Origin: Chitinophagaceae bacterium DXS
GTDB lineage: Bacteria; Bacteroidota; Bacteroidia; Chitinophagales; Chitinophagaceae
Length of the DNA: 64,000 bases
Reading direction: 5' to 3'
NCBI GenBank assembly: GCA_030345135.1
Contig: CP128386.1
Span: 2,877,677 to 2,941,676, forward strand
The notes under the pieces: generated by a model
What the model was told of the DNA's origin: nothing
Seen by the model: the letters and a program-made list of their open reading frames with translations, nothing else
The model's database searches: none
Translations under genes and position numbers: made by a program
Shown here: positions 43,098 through 52,588 of the stretch, in pieces
Position numbering within the stretch: position 1 is the first letter of the stretch
How the letters are laid out: each line of letters starts with the position of its first letter

Positions 43098-46000
43098 ATG
43101 AAGAAAAAAACAATCAATCTATTGCTTTGTTTGCTGTTTTGCTCATGGTGTTGCGTTGTCCACGGGCAGCAGACATCCGTGGTTTCCGGCACAGTAACTG
43201 ATGAAACGGGAAAGCCAATTCCCGCAGTTAGTGTATCTGTAAAGAACAGTAAGACAGCCGTAATAACAAATGAAAGCGGCAAATTTACCATCAACAGATT
43301 TCCTGCGGGAGGCGTATTAGTGGTTTCATACATTGGGTTTGAAACTAAGGAAATTGCTACACCTGCAGATGGAGTAAACATTACTTTAAAAGCAACAACT
43401 TCCGCTCTCAATGATGTTGTTGTAACTACTGCATTAGGCATCAAGAGAAACACGAGAGCTTTAGGCTACTCGCAGGAACAGGTGAAGGGATCTGAAATAA
43501 CAAGATCCAATGCACCCAATGTTATCAATGCATTAAGTGGTAAAATGGCAGGCGTTAACATCACAAGCCCCAACGGCGTTGATGGTGGTAGTACGAGAAT
43601 TGTAATTGGAGGAAACAATACACTTACCGGAGATAACCAGCCGCTGATCATTGTTGACGGTATGCCGATGGATAATACCATTCCGCAAGCGGCACAGGAC
43701 GTAACAGCACCCAAAGACTGGGGAAGTGCAATCAACCTGATCAACCCGCAGGACATTGAAGATATGACGGTATTGAAAGGTCCAGCCGCTGCCGCGCTAT
43801 ATGGCGGTCGCGGAGCAAATGGGGTAATATTGATCACTACCAAGAAAGGTTCTCGCAGAGAAGGTTTGGGTATAGATTATAATGTTGGATATAAGGTGGT
43901 AGACCCATACCGTTTTGTAAAAATGCAAAATGAATATGGTGCCGGAGGTATGGTATCACTGAACGCACCGCAATATGTTACAGACGCACAAGGTAATCCT
44001 GTTCTTACTGATGGCTGGGTTGGCATGTTTGCTGATCAGAAAAGCGGTACAGGCCCTTATGGGATTGATACGTGGAACCAGGTTAGCTGGCCTGGATCAG
44101 GTAGTTCATGGGGACATAAAATGGACGGCACTGTTATTAAATGGTGGGATGGTACAATGAAAGCCGATGTACCACAGCCAGACAATATTACTTCATATTA
44201 CAGAAACGGTAGCCAGTTCACCAACAACGTAGCCGTTTCAGGCGGTAATGAATGGGGAACGTTAAGAGCATCATACACAAATTTGAGTAACACTGCAATT
44301 ATTCCCAACTCGGATTACAAGCAAAATTCTTTTAACCTGGGAACTACTTTAAAGCTTACAAAAAGAGTAAACATTCTCGTTAACGCTTCTTATTATAGCA
44401 ATGTATACCATAATGCACCAGCATTAGGCAATACCGAATCAGGCCTGCAATCAAACCTGATTTATGCTTACGGAAGAAACTACAGAGGTGCTGCAGATAA
44501 TGGCAACTATCGTTTGCCCGATGGATCTCAGAATAAATTCCCCGGATTCCCCTGGGCTGGTAATGGTAGTGCGCAATATTTATACTGGAACACTTACGCC
44601 AATAATGAGACTGTTACAAGAAGAAAGCTGATTGGTTCGGCACAGTTAAACTACGAAGCAACAAGTTTTCTTAACCTGATGTTCCGTGCAAGTTTGGATG
44701 CGAACAACAATGAAGATAAAGCCATTAACGATCCAACTGATCCCACAGGAACATTGGGCGGAAAATATGCTAACGGCATGACAAGAGATAACGCAACTAA
44801 CTTTGATTATCTCGCAACATTACACAAGGATAATATCTTTAGAAGCGATATCAATGCTAAGTTTTCTGCCGGTGGTACATTTTACAAAAGATCTTCTTAC
44901 GGTATTTCCGGAACAACTAACGGTTCCACATATGCAACACCTTACCTCACCTATTTCGGTAACTACAGCGGAACAGTTCAGCCAGGACAGGTTCCTACAG
45001 AAAGCTGGTATGATAAAGAGCTGAACTCCGTTTATGGCTTCCTTAACTTGTCTTACAAGAATTTTCTTTACCTCGATGTAACAGGAAGAAATGACTGGTC
45101 TTCAACATTACCTAAAACGCAATGGTCCTATTTCTTCCCCTCATTTGCGGCAAGCTTCATATTTACGGATGCATTTCATATTGATCCGTCAGTGTTAAGC
45201 TTTGGTAAGTTAAGAGTAGCCTGGGCTGAAGGTGCCGTTGATGTACCGCCATATGCTATTAATACTATCTATAATCCGGGCAGCTTTGCAGGTGTTCCTA
45301 CATCAAGCCTGCCAGGTGCATTGCCTGCATTTAATTATAAACCGCAGATTAATAAAACCGCAGATTTCGGTATTAATTTAGGCTTCCTTAAAAACAGGAT
45401 TAATTTAGACTTCCGTTATTATCATGGCCGTTCTATTCAACAATTGCTGAACTCTCCGCTGCCAATTACATCAGGCGTTTCAAGCATTATCGTAAATACC
45501 GGTGTGCTGGAAAATTCGGGAACAGAAATGATTGTCAGAGCGAAAGTATTGGACAATCCTTCCTTTGGTTGGGATGTTAGCTTCAATATGTCAAACAACC
45601 AAAACAGGTTGTTATCACTTACACCTGGTGCAGACCGCGTAGACCTGAACAATCTTTGGGGCGGAAGTGGTGTGTATATCTCAGCGGTTGTGGGTAAACA
45701 GTTCGGAGCCATTTTATCATACGATTATTTGTATGATGCCAATCACCAGAAATTGTTGCAGGATGAAGCAATGATCCAGAAAAATTTTGGTGTTGACGCA
45801 GCTACTGCCGCAGCCATGAAAGGAACCATGTACCAGGCAACAACCGCAATTGTACCTATCGGAAATGCAACGCCAAAGTTCAGAGGCGGTATAACCAATA
45901 CATTTACATTTAAAGGAGGTTTTTCTCTTAGCGCATTGATCGATTGTAAGATTGGTGGCGATATGTGGTCTGGTACTTATGCTGCTACAATGCAACAAGG

Positions 46001-46469
46001 TACCGCACCGCAAACACTCACCGAAAGAAATGGTGGCGGATTGCCTTACACTTCACCCGACGGTAATACTTCTAATGTTGGTGTAATTCTGCCCGGCGTT
46101 TATGCTGATGGCAAGGAGAACAGCACTGTTGTTCATTACTACTACAAATACATGCAGTATGGTGTATGGAGCAGCGGCCCCAATAACAGCCAATGGATAC
46201 ACAGCACAGGCGTGATGAAAGACACGTGGTATAAATTAAGAGAAGTTTCCGTTAACTATAATATTCCCGACAGAATTGTAAAGAAGACAAAAGCATTCCA
46301 GGCTGCATCTGTTTCACTGGTTGGTCGTGATTTATTTTACCTGTACAGTTCATTACCAAACAACATTAATCCCGAAGGTTCTAATGGTGCCGGTAATGCA
46401 CAAGGTATTGAGTTTGCATCCTTACCTGGTGTACGTTCATTTGGTGCACAGTTAAGGCTGTCATTCTAA
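43098..46469 (+). CDS. SusC/RagA-family TonB-dependent outer-membrane transporter
   Basis: From ATG at 43098 (MKKKTINLLLCLLFCSW) 1123 residues; the signal peptide ends near VVHGQ. The mature protein starts with a carboxypeptidase-D-like beta-sandwich (VVSGTVTDETGKPIPAVSVS, about 30-110), then the plug (NVINALSGKMAGVNI, PLIIVDGMPMDN, EDMTVLKGPAAAALYGGRGA, about 130-260) and a 22-strand barrel ending in FGAQLRLSF with the C-terminal Phe needed for insertion. With the SusD lipoprotein it imports glycan oligomers through the outer membrane using TonB energy. Upstream in-frame ATGs from 42993 would put the signal peptide internal. Confidence 0.95.
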   Translation: MKKKTINLLLCLLFCSWCCVVHGQQTSVVSGTVTDETGKPIPAVSVSVKNSKTAVITNESGKFTINRFPAGGVLVVSYIGFETKEIATPADGVNITLKATTSALNDVVVTTALGIKRNTRALGYSQEQVKGSEITRSNAPNVINALSGKMAGVNITSPNGVDGGSTRIVIGGNNTLTGDNQPLIIVDGMPMDNTIPQAAQDVTAPKDWGSAINLINPQDIEDMTVLKGPAAAALYGGRGANGVILITTKKGSRREGLGIDYNVGYKVVDPYRFVKMQNEYGAGGMVSLNAPQYVTDAQGNPVLTDGWVGMFADQKSGTGPYGIDTWNQVSWPGSGSSWGHKMDGTVIKWWDGTMKADVPQPDNITSYYRNGSQFTNNVAVSGGNEWGTLRASYTNLSNTAIIPNSDYKQNSFNLGTTLKLTKRVNILVNASYYSNVYHNAPALGNTESGLQSNLIYAYGRNYRGAADNGNYRLPDGSQNKFPGFPWAGNGSAQYLYWNTYANNETVTRRKLIGSAQLNYEATSFLNLMFRASLDANNNEDKAINDPTDPTGTLGGKYANGMTRDNATNFDYLATLHKDNIFRSDINAKFSAGGTFYKRSSYGISGTTNGSTYATPYLTYFGNYSGTVQPGQVPTESWYDKELNSVYGFLNLSYKNFLYLDVTGRNDWSSTLPKTQWSYFFPSFAASFIFTDAFHIDPSVLSFGKLRVAWAEGAVDVPPYAINTIYNPGSFAGVPTSSLPGALPAFNYKPQINKTADFGINLGFLKNRINLDFRYYHGRSIQQLLNSPLPITSGVSSIIVNTGVLENSGTEMIVRAKVLDNPSFGWDVSFNMSNNQNRLLSLTPGADRVDLNNLWGGSGVYISAVVGKQFGAILSYDYLYDANHQKLLQDEAMIQKNFGVDAATAAAMKGTMYQATTAIVPIGNATPKFRGGITNTFTFKGGFSLSALIDCKIGGDMWSGTYAATMQQGTAPQTLTERNGGGLPYTSPDGNTSNVGVILPGVYADGKENSTVVHYYYKYMQYGVWSSGPNNSQWIHSTGVMKDTWYKLREVSVNYNIPDRIVKKTKAFQAASVSLVGRDLFYLYSSLPNNINPEGSNGAGNAQGIEFASLPGVRSFGAQLRLSF

Positions 46470-46511
46470 AAGTTACTTAACTCAATTGTTAACAGAAAAA
46501 TTGATCATTAT

Positions 46512-48122
46512 ATGAATTCTTCTAAAAGAATATTCGCATACATACTGGCAGGGACTTTTTTTGCAAGTTCCTGTACAAAAGACTTCCAGGAACTAAACAC
46601 AACACACGACAAACCAACTTCAACAACGGTGCAACCGTTAGTGAACCAGGTGATCAGTACATTATTTCTGCGAGGTCAGGAGCAGGCATCTATACACAAC
46701 GACTATTACTACGTAGCTACGCAGTTGGGTGCAACAACAAGTGTTTCGGGTTATGTACTGTCTAACGGCGTTAACGATATATGGAACGATTACTATAGTA
46801 CGCTTCAAAACCTGAACCTTGGCATTGACAAAACAAATGAAGTTGATGACAAGGAGACGATGAACAACATAAAGGCTGTGTTGTATATACTCAGAGCATA
46901 TAAAACATTTCGCGTTACGGATCAGTTTGGTGATATCCCCTATTTTAATGCCGGCAAGGCATATGCTGGCAATGTGGCCAACTTCAGGGTTGGATACGAC
47001 CCACAACAGCAGATCTATGATTCATTGTTAAATGACCTTAGCTGGGCCGTTAACAACATCAACACAAATGCAGATGCCGTTAGTTCCGGGGGTAATCCTT
47101 ATATCGTGCTGGGATCATTCGACACATTCTTTAAAGGTGACATGAGCAAATGGTTGGAGTTCGGAAATTCATTGCGTCTTCGTTATGCCATGCAGATGGT
47201 GGAAAAGGATCAGGCAAAGGCAACACCGGTTATACAGGATGCCTTAACCAAACCATTGATTGCCGACGGAGAAGATGTAGGTATGTGGCCAGCATCTTTG
47301 GGTGGATATGATCTTTGGGTAAGATGGTGGAGCTTTTCTTCCGGCGGTGCGGGCTTTGTACGTATGAGCTCAACCATGTGGAACATGGTTTCTGACGGAA
47401 CCACAGATGAATCCATTTTTGATCCCAGGGCCAAACTGTTTGTTGAGCCTAACCAGGCCGGCAAATGGGCGCCATATGTAATAGGAAAAAGTAGCGGAGA
47501 CAATGTGAATGCATATTTCTCCGGTACAGACCCTTCTCAGAAAAATGATTGTCTCTTCTCTCCTTTCAACTGGTACTTGGTTAGAGATGAATGGTATTTA
47601 CCTGAAGTGATATTTGCGGCATCTGAAGTACATTTCCTAAAAGCTGAAGCATACGCTCGCGGATTGGGTGCAGCGCAAAATATCAACGATGCCCAAACAG
47701 AATATAAAGCAGGGATTACATCGTCTGTAAACTTCTGGTATAATATGGTTAAAGGTGCAAACAATGTAAGTGGGCTTACCTGGGCTTCCGCGGCGCCACC
47801 ACCGCCAACCAGTGCGCAAATGGATGCCTTATTTGCGAACAAAAAAGTGGCATTTACAGGCGCGGCTGCAGATGCTGTAACAAAGATCTACGCACAGGAA
47901 TGGTTATCTTATTTCAGGCAACCATGGCTTGCTTACAATTTGTGGAGGAGAACCGGTAACACCCCTGTTGATCCGAACAGTGCTCCTTCAGCTACATATA
48001 AAACATTCTATCGTTTGCCATACGCCCAGGATGAGGCGGTAAACAATGCCGATAACTACAACGCCCAAATTTCTAAAATGGGCGGAAATAATTCGGATAT
48101 TAAAGTTTGGTGGATGAAATAA
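46512..48122 (+). CDS. SusD/RagB-family glycan-binding outer-membrane lipoprotein (SusD-like_2 type)
   Basis: A 536-residue surface lipoprotein; lipobox ASSC with Cys21 (MNSSKRIFAYILAGTFFASS). It is of the SusD-like_2 branch: DFQELNTTHDKPTSTTVQPL near the N-terminus, AVLYILRAYKTFRVTDQFGD with TPR-like helices, SLRLRYAMQMVEKDQAKATP, EVHFLKAEAYARG and AQEWLSYFRQPWLAYNLWRR, ending PYAQDEAVNN. It lids the SusC barrel and binds the glycan. It begins 42 bases after susC ends, so they are one transcript with a terminator after it. Confidence 0.94.
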   Translation: MNSSKRIFAYILAGTFFASSCTKDFQELNTTHDKPTSTTVQPLVNQVISTLFLRGQEQASIHNDYYYVATQLGATTSVSGYVLSNGVNDIWNDYYSTLQNLNLGIDKTNEVDDKETMNNIKAVLYILRAYKTFRVTDQFGDIPYFNAGKAYAGNVANFRVGYDPQQQIYDSLLNDLSWAVNNINTNADAVSSGGNPYIVLGSFDTFFKGDMSKWLEFGNSLRLRYAMQMVEKDQAKATPVIQDALTKPLIADGEDVGMWPASLGGYDLWVRWWSFSSGGAGFVRMSSTMWNMVSDGTTDESIFDPRAKLFVEPNQAGKWAPYVIGKSSGDNVNAYFSGTDPSQKNDCLFSPFNWYLVRDEWYLPEVIFAASEVHFLKAEAYARGLGAAQNINDAQTEYKAGITSSVNFWYNMVKGANNVSGLTWASAAPPPPTSAQMDALFANKKVAFTGAAADAVTKIYAQEWLSYFRQPWLAYNLWRRTGNTPVDPNSAPSATYKTFYRLPYAQDEAVNNADNYNAQISKMGGNNSDIKVWWMK

Positions 48123-48147
48123 TAAGCTTAGTTGTTTTTTTTCTTCG

Positions 48148-48183
48148 AGGTCGTCTTATTGTTATAAGGCGGCCTTTTTTTTT
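48148..48183 (+). terminator. Terminator of susC-susD
   Basis: AGGTCGTCTTAT (48148-48159), loop TGTT, ATAAGGCGGCCT (48164-48175) pair over 12 bases with two G-U pairs, then nine T (48175-48183). Confidence 0.88.
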
Positions 48184-48380
48184 ATAGTTAACGACTAAGT
48201 TTTGGAGAAGTACGATTTACGAAGTACGAAGTACCTGGATTTAAGCTGGCTTTATTTTTTGCGCGTTCGTAGGGGGCATTGAGGCATATCATTCAATGCA
48301 GTTTTCTTTGAAGTTCGAAGATCTTCTCTGTGCAAGTCTGTGACTTCTCCGTGAAACTCTGTGTAACTGTATTTTCGTTA

Positions 48381-48776
48381 TTAACTGAACGATGATAGCT
48401 CCAGCGGTATTTTTTCAAACCAGACTTCTATTTCATAGCCGTCAGGGTCACTTACAAAAGCAAAAGGTTCACCCGACACAAATTCTCCTTTCTCCTTTAT
48501 TGTTCCTCCTGCTGTTGACACTTCATCTTCCAATTGTTCTATATCCTTCGGATCAACCAGTCTGAAGCCAAAATGGATAATGCTGCCACCGTTGGGTTGA
48601 ACAAATTCAGATTGTTCAAAAACAATGATATCTTTCGAGCCTGGTGTTTGAACCTGTGCAAAATCTGCTTTTTGATACATGACTCTCACACCAAACACTT
48701 GCTGGTAAAAGGAAAGAGATCTGGCGATGTCTTTTACTTTGAGCGCTATATGGGTAAGGCCGTAAGTGGAAATCAT
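48381..48776 (-). CDS. VOC (glyoxalase/dioxygenase-fold) protein
   Basis: From ATG at 48776 (MISTYGLTHIALKVKDIARS) 131 residues with the paired beta-alpha-beta-beta-beta modules of the vicinal oxygen chelate fold: the first has LTHIALKVKDIARSLSFYQQ with metal His9, the second SIIHFGFRLVDPKDIEQLED, and the C-terminal DPDGYEIEVWFEK has the metal Glu. Upstream ATG at 48839 would add residues unlike the family. Metal-dependent lyase, isomerase or dioxygenase activity is likely, but the substrate is unknown. Single gene after the susD terminator. Confidence 0.85.
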   Translation of the reverse strand: MISTYGLTHIALKVKDIARSLSFYQQVFGVRVMYQKADFAQVQTPGSKDIIVFEQSEFVQPNGGSIIHFGFRLVDPKDIEQLEDEVSTAGGTIKEKGEFVSGEPFAFVSDPDGYEIEVWFEKIPLELSSFS

Positions 48777-48904
48777 AGGGTACAAAGGTAATTTGAAATG
48801 GATGATGGTAGCGAGAATGCGTTTTCTACTGCATCTCACAAATGTTCAGGATCCATACCGGATTTCCTAACAGATGCCGCGGTAAATTCCAGAGAACTGC
48901 ATTT

Positions 48905-49921
48905 TCACTTTAACATGTTCGCCAGAAAGGTATTTATGTCACTGTCTCTCTGCTGAAGCATCTCTTTTGTTGCAGACACTAAGTATTCCATTGTTTCCGG
49001 GCTAGAGTTCGTTGTTTCTGAATGCTCGTCAGTATCTATTGCAAATTTTAACCGTAAATAATTTCCTTCCTCCATGATTTCCTCCATTTCATAGTCGGTT
49101 GCCCGATTAACGCCGCGCATCATGATTTCACTTATCTGTTGAGCCCAATAAATTTCTCCTTTGTTTTGCGTATCTGAGTCGCTTACTTTGCCGGTATAAC
49201 TTCCGGTACCCAGTGAAAGCACAAATACGTTCTTGTAGTCAATCTCTAACCCATCAGGAAAAGATGGCATGTAGTCGTGATGATACTTCGAGAATTCAAC
49301 CAGGGCAGCCATTGAAGGATTGTTAACGAAAACCCCTCCATCAATACAATTTCTCTTGGGATCCTCAGTGTCATTTGGGTAAACAAATTCATAAGATGGC
49401 AGATAGCTTGGGCCGGCGGAAGTTGCCCGACAAACATCAAATAGCAATGCATTTTGCTCGGGATTTTTCCTTGCAGCCCGGGATTTAAAGAATAATGGCA
49501 AATTGTTATTTAGGTCGTATGAGCATACCATAATATCATTAAGGCAGTCCAACATTCTGTAATTTTTCAAAACATCTGTAAACACTGCATTTATACCGGA
49601 ATCGCTAAATTTGGGCTTAAAAAGGTCTTCAGCATCATGAAACAACTTACCCAATCTGGTACGTTCGGGGAATATTTCATGACCTCTGTGAACATACACA
49701 TCCATGATGTCATCCAATGTGTACAAAGGATTAGCCGGATCAACCGGGTTCTTAATTGACATGGCGGCTGTGATGAGTCCACCCGTTGAAGTGCCCGCAA
49801 CAAAATTAAATAGCTCGTGTATACGCTTGCCTGTTTTGGCTTCGATCGCTTTCAACATTGTGAGAGGCACCACACCTCTTAGTCCACCGCCATCGATGGA
49901 AAGAATGCAATACTTTGCCAT
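48905..49921 (-). CDS. Patatin-like phospholipase
   Basis: A 338-residue patatin-fold lipid acyl hydrolase. The oxyanion loop is LSIDGGGLRG (residues 8-16), the nucleophile Ser45 is in AGTSTGGLI (GxSxG), and the catalytic Asp194 is in CIDGGVFVNNPS. No signal peptide or membrane segment, so it acts in the cytosol or at the inner face of the membrane. Length and the acidic C-terminal half are as in plant-type patatins. Patatin effectors (CapV) occur in CBASS defence, but no CD-NTase or Cap gene is near; I favour a housekeeping or unknown lipase role. Confidence 0.9.
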   Translation of the reverse strand: MAKYCILSIDGGGLRGVVPLTMLKAIEAKTGKRIHELFNFVAGTSTGGLITAAMSIKNPVDPANPLYTLDDIMDVYVHRGHEIFPERTRLGKLFHDAEDLFKPKFSDSGINAVFTDVLKNYRMLDCLNDIMVCSYDLNNNLPLFFKSRAARKNPEQNALLFDVCRATSAGPSYLPSYEFVYPNDTEDPKRNCIDGGVFVNNPSMAALVEFSKYHHDYMPSFPDGLEIDYKNVFVLSLGTGSYTGKVSDSDTQNKGEIYWAQQISEIMMRGVNRATDYEMEEIMEEGNYLRLKFAIDTDEHSETTNSSPETMEYLVSATKEMLQQRDSDINTFLANMLK

Positions 49922-50274
49922 AGATTTTTAGTTTGGATAATATGATTTAAGTTGATTTAATTTTTGGAGGTTAACAGACCAGTATTTAATGATATAGACG
50001 ACCTTGTTTTTCGTGAATAAAAGTTTTTAAAAAGACGTACGGCCTGGAAATAACTGGGATGTAAACCAGCATAATAAGGTATTTCATTCCGATGCCAACT
50101 CTTTTTAAAAGATATATGGCATAGCATGATTGGTTCATTTTTTTTTACAAAACAAATTGCTTTAGCAGCATGAAATCAATTTTGAACGCAGCTAATAGGA
50201 GAAAGTCAAGACAGGCAAAGGACTCTCACATCAATCTTTATACAGCTTCTTCTATGTTTAAGGTTAAACTGATA

Positions 50275-50327
50275 CTAATTTATTTTTTGTTTTTGAAAAT
50301 TGCAATTTATTCAAAAAAATAAATTAG
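50275..50327. repeat. Long AT-rich inverted repeat before the unknown gene
   Basis: CTAATTTATTTTTT (50275-50288) and AAAAAATAAATTAG (50314-50327) are perfect 14-base inverted repeats; inside, TTTTTGAA and TTCAAAAA continue the symmetry. It stands in the 657-base gap between the patatin gene and the 50579 gene. Nothing else recognisable is in the gap apart from the motif at 50478. Likely a divergent-promoter structure or terminator-like hairpin. Confidence 0.5.
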
Positions 50328-50477
50328 CACTTACGTAATATTTAATTTCGCTTTAACATCGAGTAGCCGTGTATGGTTATTGTTTTTCCTTTGGATTATT
50401 CAATTGTTGAAATGCGAAAATGAAATAGAATATCAATCTTGACAACCGGAAAAACACTGTATTAGACAGATCGTTTT

Positions 50478-50508
50478 CCTGTATCTGCAAGAGAAAAACA
50501 ACCTTTAA
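50478..50508 (+). promoter_or_regulatory. Shared sequence motif, copy A
   Basis: CCTGTATCTGCAAGAGAAAA (from 50478) continuing ACAACCTTTAA; a near-copy occurs at 53417 after the two-component genes. It precedes the unknown 50579 gene by 70 bases. The near-dyad CCTG-N6-CAGAGG in copy B suggests a dimeric regulator site. Confidence 0.4.
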
Positions 50509-50578
50509 GCTTTAAGCTGTTGCAGCAATTAAAAATGTACGCTAGTTTGTGGGTATTATAAACCTTTAAATCTTTTTT

Positions 50579-51085
50579 ATGGACCCTATTAAGAAAATTC
50601 CGGGCAAGGATTTTGTCGGCAACAATGTTGTTGATACAGATCTTAATCTTCCTATTCAGGACAATAGCGCAGTTGCCGGCTATGGCTTGCCGATTACCCT
50701 TCCTTTATGCAGGCAGATTTTTTCCGACTACGATGCCAACCAACAGCAGATTTCCAGTTTTTTATCGCAGCTGCCGCCCAGCCCACCATTAGATAATATT
50801 ATCGCAGGTTTAGATCCGTCAAAACAAGTTGCTGCCGGGATCTACGGACGAGAAGCCCTCCTTGATATCCTTAGCCAGGCAGGATGCGAAGGCATTATGT
50901 ATATCAACTGCATTTATGACCAGCAGGATTCCATTATTCTGTTAGGTGTCGATAGCAATGGGAATCCAATTGGCGGCGCAGCGGCCTTCGCTGCTCCAAC
51001 CAGAGCGGCTACAGATCCTGTTATTTACGAAGTAAAAGGAGGAGCTCAAACCCGTGATCAGGTTAAAACCTTGCTTGGCATATAA
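50579..51085 (+). CDS. Hypothetical protein with Gly/Ala-rich C-terminal part
   Basis: A 168-residue cytosolic protein, no signal or membrane segment. Family not recognised. The N-terminal half has Pro-rich stretches (SQLPPSPPLDNIIAGLDP); the middle looks folded (GREALLDILSQAGCEGIMYI, DQQDSIILLGVDSNGNP) and the C-terminal third is Gly/Ala-rich (GGAAAFAAPTRAATDPVIYEV). It is first in line before the membrane protein and the two-component pair; the gap to the next ATG is 61 bases. May be a target or partner of that system. Confidence 0.65.
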   Translation: MDPIKKIPGKDFVGNNVVDTDLNLPIQDNSAVAGYGLPITLPLCRQIFSDYDANQQQISSFLSQLPPSPPLDNIIAGLDPSKQVAAGIYGREALLDILSQAGCEGIMYINCIYDQQDSIILLGVDSNGNPIGGAAAFAAPTRAATDPVIYEVKGGAQTRDQVKTLLGI

Positions 51086-51146
51086 ATCCCAAAGTAAAAA
51101 ATCATTTAAATTATCGCCTCCTAAACCCGATAATACATTACGTAAA

Positions 51147-51800
51147 ATGCCTGCAGTTTTAGACATCATATATTACGTGCTTTTTTTTACTGCATTTTAT
51201 TTCAGCTTTAAGGCCTCGCCAAAAAATTTGCGGGGCCTTAAAGTTCTTCGTATATTACTAGGAGTAGGAATTTCTTTTGAGTTGCTTCATGATCTTCTTA
51301 CTTTTTTACCGATGCTAAAAAACAAGCTATACTACCTTTATATGCCGGTTGAATATGCTTTACTTTCTGCTTTTTTTTATGTGTCAGTTAGTAAAAATGG
51401 CCTTAAGCGCGCCATCCTGTTTTTTTTCCCGGTTTACCTTGCCCTTGTTACATACTTTTCATTTCACTATTATCATTTTAACGAGTTTCCCTCCCTTGTA
51501 TACAATCTTGGAGGCTTTTTAAACATCATTTGGGCGACACTGGCATTGTTTAATATTGAAATTGAGATTGAAAGACCAATTTACGAATTGCCAAATTTTT
51601 GGGTGTATTCAGCAATTTTGATTTTATACATGGGCATCTTTTTTTATAACGGCGTTTATAATTATTTTTTACAAAGAGAAACTGAATTGGCAAAGTCGCT
51701 TCGAAACGTTATTAACTTAAACTTTAATTACCTGTTTTATATTATCCTGATCTATGCATTCATATGTTCGATTCGACTGAAGAAATATATTATTCGCTGA
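51147..51800 (+). CDS. Polytopic membrane protein upstream of a sensor kinase
   Basis: From ATG at 51147 (MPAVLDIIYYVLFFTAFYFS) 217 residues with about six or seven membrane helices (for example ISFELLHDLLTFLPM region, YYLYMPVEYALLSAFFYVSV, ILFFFPVYLALVTYFSFHYY, FWVYSAILILYMGIFFYNGV, YLFYIILIYAFICSI). The helix pattern resembles 7TM sensor modules. Its stop overlaps the start of the kinase gene by 37 bases, so it is probably translated together with it and might be its sensor subunit; this is inference. An earlier in-frame ATG at 51054 lies inside the preceding gene. Confidence 0.72.
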   Translation: MPAVLDIIYYVLFFTAFYFSFKASPKNLRGLKVLRILLGVGISFELLHDLLTFLPMLKNKLYYLYMPVEYALLSAFFYVSVSKNGLKRAILFFFPVYLALVTYFSFHYYHFNEFPSLVYNLGGFLNIIWATLALFNIEIEIERPIYELPNFWVYSAILILYMGIFFYNGVYNYFLQRETELAKSLRNVINLNFNYLFYIILIYAFICSIRLKKYIIR

Positions 51801-52588
51801 TTGCAGGCGTGGCCCTGATGTTTTTTGTCGCGGTCATTTTTGTATTGACCATCATAAAATATCAGAACAGCTTGAACCGGCATCAGCGGGATAAGCTTAA
51901 ACTCCAGGCACAATTTGCTCAAACCCTGCTACAATCCCAACTGGAAATCCAGGAACAAACACTCCAACAATTAAGCCGTGAGTTGCACGACAATCTGGGG
52001 CAAGTCGCCAGTCTTATTAAAATAAATTTGCATACTTTACAACTAAATGATTCTGCTAAAGCAAACCGGAAACTTGAAGACACACGCGAATTGACCAGGC
52101 GTTTAATTGGCGACATCAAATCCTTATCAGTAAGTTTAAGTAGCGATAATGTGATGCAGAGCGGCCTTGTTAAAGCCCTCGAAATGGAAATGGAACGGAT
52201 TAACAGAACAGAATTATTTACGGCAAGGTTTGAAATGAATGAGACTATTCCGGAGATTGACAACAATAAAGCAATCATTCTTTACCGGATGATGCAGGAA
52301 ACGCTGAACAATGCTGTTAAACACAGCATGGCGCAAAATATACATCTGCACATTTTTACAAGGGGAAATTTTGTTATATTTACTCTGACAGATGATGGCA
52401 AAGGATTTAACGTGGAGGAAAGGATGACAGGCGGCGGTGCCGGCTTGTACAACCTTAAAAAACGAGCCACACTGATTGACGCAAACCTGTCCATAAAAAG
52501 TACTCCTGGCACAGGGACAAATATAACCATTGAATTTCCTAACATATATGCCCCAAACACCTCAAGTGAAGCTAGCCCTGGTGGATGA
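51764..52588 (+). CDS. Sensor histidine kinase, NarL-partner type (HisKA_3)
   Basis: A 274-residue kinase with one N-terminal membrane helix (about residues 11-31, SLIAGVALMFFVAVIFVLTI) and no periplasmic sensor. A coiled segment leads to the HisKA_3-like dimer helix LQQLSRELHDNLGQVASLIK with phospho-acceptor His75. The HATPase_c domain has N-box QETLNNAVKHS, G1 TDDGKGFN and G2 GGGAGLYNLKKRA. With so small an input part the signal probably comes through the overlapping membrane protein gene before it. The response regulator gene starts inside its last 41 bases. Confidence 0.9.
   Translation: MFDSTEEIYYSLIAGVALMFFVAVIFVLTIIKYQNSLNRHQRDKLKLQAQFAQTLLQSQLEIQEQTLQQLSRELHDNLGQVASLIKINLHTLQLNDSAKANRKLEDTRELTRRLIGDIKSLSVSLSSDNVMQSGLVKALEMEMERINRTELFTARFEMNETIPEIDNNKAIILYRMMQETLNNAVKHSMAQNIHLHIFTRGNFVIFTLTDDGKGFNVEERMTGGGAGLYNLKKRATLIDANLSIKSTPGTGTNITIEFPNIYAPNTSSEASPGG

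Noticed and set aside
48905-49921. CBASS effector CapV
   Set aside because: The patatin fold alone is not enough; no nucleotidyltransferase or other Cap gene is adjacent.
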